Positions 62,160-64,000 of a stretch of DNA of 64,000 bases are shown one piece after another. Within the stretch, counting starts at the first letter, position 1. Each line of letters begins with the position of its first letter. The DNA is taken from contig JAODUO010000043.1 of assembly GCA_025642075.2 (NCBI GenBank), positions 293,501-357,500 on the forward strand, read 5' to 3'. Source of the DNA: Ridgeia piscesae (lineage: Eukaryota; Annelida; Polychaeta; Sabellida; Siboglinidae). A model generated the notes under the pieces. That model had not been told where the DNA came from and did not search any database. It was given only the letters and a program-made list of their open reading frames with translations. A program made the translations under genes and the position numbers.

Positions 62160-62560
62160 GGACAGATGCAGAAATGTCAGTGGAAGGGTGGGGTTGTTAA
62201 GGATTGTTGGTGTTGGAAACAGGGTTTGTAGGGAAACGGAGATGATAAAGGGTAAGATTGGGATGTGAGAGTAGGAAACCGTTGGGATAGTCAGGAGAAG
62301 GAAGTGGTGTGTGAGTCTTTAGGGGGATGGGAGTAACATTAGGAAAAGGATGAAGGATTGACTGTAAATGAAGGAGATTGGTGGGATAGGAAAGAGATGA
62401 TATAGGATGGAAGGGGATGGGGTGGGATATTACAAAAGGGATGGAAGATTGTGGAGTAGGGAAGGAGTGAGGAAGTTTATGAAAATGGGTGCTGGACATG
62501 TAATAGAAGGACACGTCTACAATACAAGAGAGAGGGTTTGGGAGCGACGACTGGACGGAG
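62160..62560. repeat. purine-rich (G/A) strand-biased tract, about 400 bp
   Basis: The plus strand is strongly enriched for G and A, with recurring GGGATGG, GGAAAAGGATG and GGAAGGAG words. It looks like a decayed minisatellite. Pyrimidines are too frequent for an uninterrupted triplex-forming tract. Confidence 0.6.
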
Positions 62561-63500
62561 GAATCAATATATGTTACATGGACATTGACTTAGACACAGG
62601 TGGAGTGGACAGACCATGCAATCTCTGATAGATCTATACATGGTCTGGGGATGGAGGCACAATTGACATGATAGATTCCTCCAAAGAGGAAGCAATAAAT
62701 AGACAACTGGTCAAGAAAAATGGACAATGCAGACAATGATGGACAGACAGACCAACAGATAGACTGACGGTGGGAGTTGTACTTCACTGTTGTCCATTCC
62801 CTTCCCTTGCAACAAGGTGACATTGCCAGGCACCATTACCACATGAAGGCTGATTATAATTAACAGGTTAATAAGACTCTACCCCCTGGTGGGTTGTGCT
62901 GTCATTGGCTAGATTTGATGGGCAGCATTGATGGGCAGCCAGGGACAGAGGAAGAGTGCCTTGGTGCCCTCATGGGAGACTGGCTAATGTCTTTATTATG
63001 ACAGTGAGCTGGACAGACTGGTCATCTTGCACAGCCCCCTCCTGCCAATGAATTGGAGTAATGCCATCAACATTGGATTGGGGAGATTTTGTACAAGGAT
63101 TAATTAATGTTGCACACGCTAGCACAAATACCTGACCACTGCTTGGTGCTATGTGGTAGCCGGGATGGCTTTGTGAAGTATTCATGCCAGATATTTGATG
63201 GAGATTATATCATTGAGATCCATTGTTTGCAATGTTAAGAGTTTGTTTTCTGTGATTATCCCAACCTACATAAGCAGCTGCTGATTAATTAGGGGCAATG
63301 TTGAAAGTATCCCGTGTTAGGAGAAGGCTGTTTTTGCACATGGGACATGTCATAATTACAATGTTAAATACAAACAGAATAATTCTTATTAGTGCAAACA
63401 GCCTTGAAAGCAGTATAAACTGTTGGCATGGTAACAGAACCTAACTCACTCAGTCTGTGTTACTTGATATTTGTGCAGTTTGTTTTACTGCATTCTCATT
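62561..63500. other. unique sequence, nothing recognised
   Basis: No gene or repeat is seen on either strand. Confidence 0.4.
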
Positions 63501-63529
63501 CAGTCTGTTACTAGATATTTATTCATGCC

Positions 63530-63815
63530 ATATTTGTGGATACTCATTCAGTTCATGTTACTGGATACTCATTCAGTTCATGTTACTGGATACTCATTCA
63601 GTCCATGTTACTGGATACTCATTCAGTCCATGTTACTGGATACTCATTCAGTCCATGTTACTGAATACTCATTCAGTCCATGTTACTGGATACTCAGTCA
63701 GTCCATGTTACTGGATACTCAGTCAGTCCATGTTACTGGATATTCATTCAGTCCATATTACTGGATACTCATTCAGTCCATGTTACTGAACACTAATTGA
63801 GGCCATATTACAGGA
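63530..63815. repeat. 25-bp minisatellite, about 11 copies
   Basis: The unit TACTCATTCAGTCCATGTTA followed by CTGGA repeats every 25 bases (starts at 63541, 63566, 63591 and so on), with diverged copies at both ends. As 25 is not a multiple of three, the open frame cycles through all three readings (GYSFSPCYWILIQSMLLDTH). Confidence 0.95.
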
Positions 63816-64000
63816 TACTTTTCTAGTCCATTTTAATAATGCTTAAATCATCTAAATGGATTTACTCAATTGAATTCACAATTACAATATTGCTAGTTAC
63901 ATTTGTTCTAATTAGCAAACATTATATTTGAAACTGATTTAGACAATTACAGTGAAATACAAAACCTTTCCCTGCAACACTTATATCGGTCTGCAGTGGA
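63816..64000. other. end of window, nothing recognised
   Basis: AT-rich sequence with no visible feature. Confidence 0.4.

Overview
This window is animal nuclear DNA, AT-rich and intron-rich, with GT-AG introns, dense microsatellites and minisatellites, and relics of LINE, SINE, hAT and MITE elements. The gene sequences look invertebrate. A lophotrochozoan, most likely a mollusc, is my best guess from overall character (tRNA-derived SINE with a conserved central domain, AACGTT-rich MITE, conserved ancestral introns). This is inference: no marker in the window fixes the species.

Four conserved protein-coding genes can be built exon by exon from homology, splice sites and reading phase. From left to right: (1) TRMT13 (tRNA 2'-O-methyltransferase) on the minus strand, 13 coding exons between 7795 and the left window edge, possibly running past the edge. 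(2) RAD23 (ubiquitin receptor and XPC partner in DNA repair) on the plus strand, 8 exons, 15380-22608, predicted 455 aa and complete. (3) TM2D1 (two-transmembrane DRF-motif protein) on the minus strand, 6 exons, 24331-26886, predicted 240 aa and complete, tail-to-tail with RAD23. (4) The 5' end of an MPDZ/PATJ-type multi-PDZ scaffold on the plus strand, sharing a bidirectional promoter with TM2D1. It has a non-coding first exon ending at 27350, a start exon at 28431-28470, and a large exon at 32786-33290 with the L27 domain and the first half of PDZ1.

The 7.5 kb between TRMT13 and RAD23 is a graveyard of mobile elements: three non-LTR retrotransposon fragments, two copies of an AACGTT-rich MITE, a 64-bp inverted pair and large (ACAT)/(AC)/(GCAC) microsatellites. 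From 33291 to 64000 I find no further exon. This 30.7 kb is presumably the start of a giant MPDZ/PATJ intron or a regulatory desert. It holds a 7.1-kb array of a 32-bp satellite (about 47.95-55.06 kb), several smaller minisatellites, a SINE pair and GC-richer islands that could be regulatory.

The genes do not form a functional pathway together; the shared promoter of TM2D1 and MPDZ/PATJ is the only evident regulatory link. The most notable non-gene observations are a 1,568-bp hAT element with a perfect 8-bp target duplication, a 71-bp near-perfect palindrome in a TM2D1 intron, a minisatellite with open frames on both strands inside a GC-AG intron of TRMT13, and a base-loss pattern in the large satellite suggesting that part of the array is a collapsed consensus.
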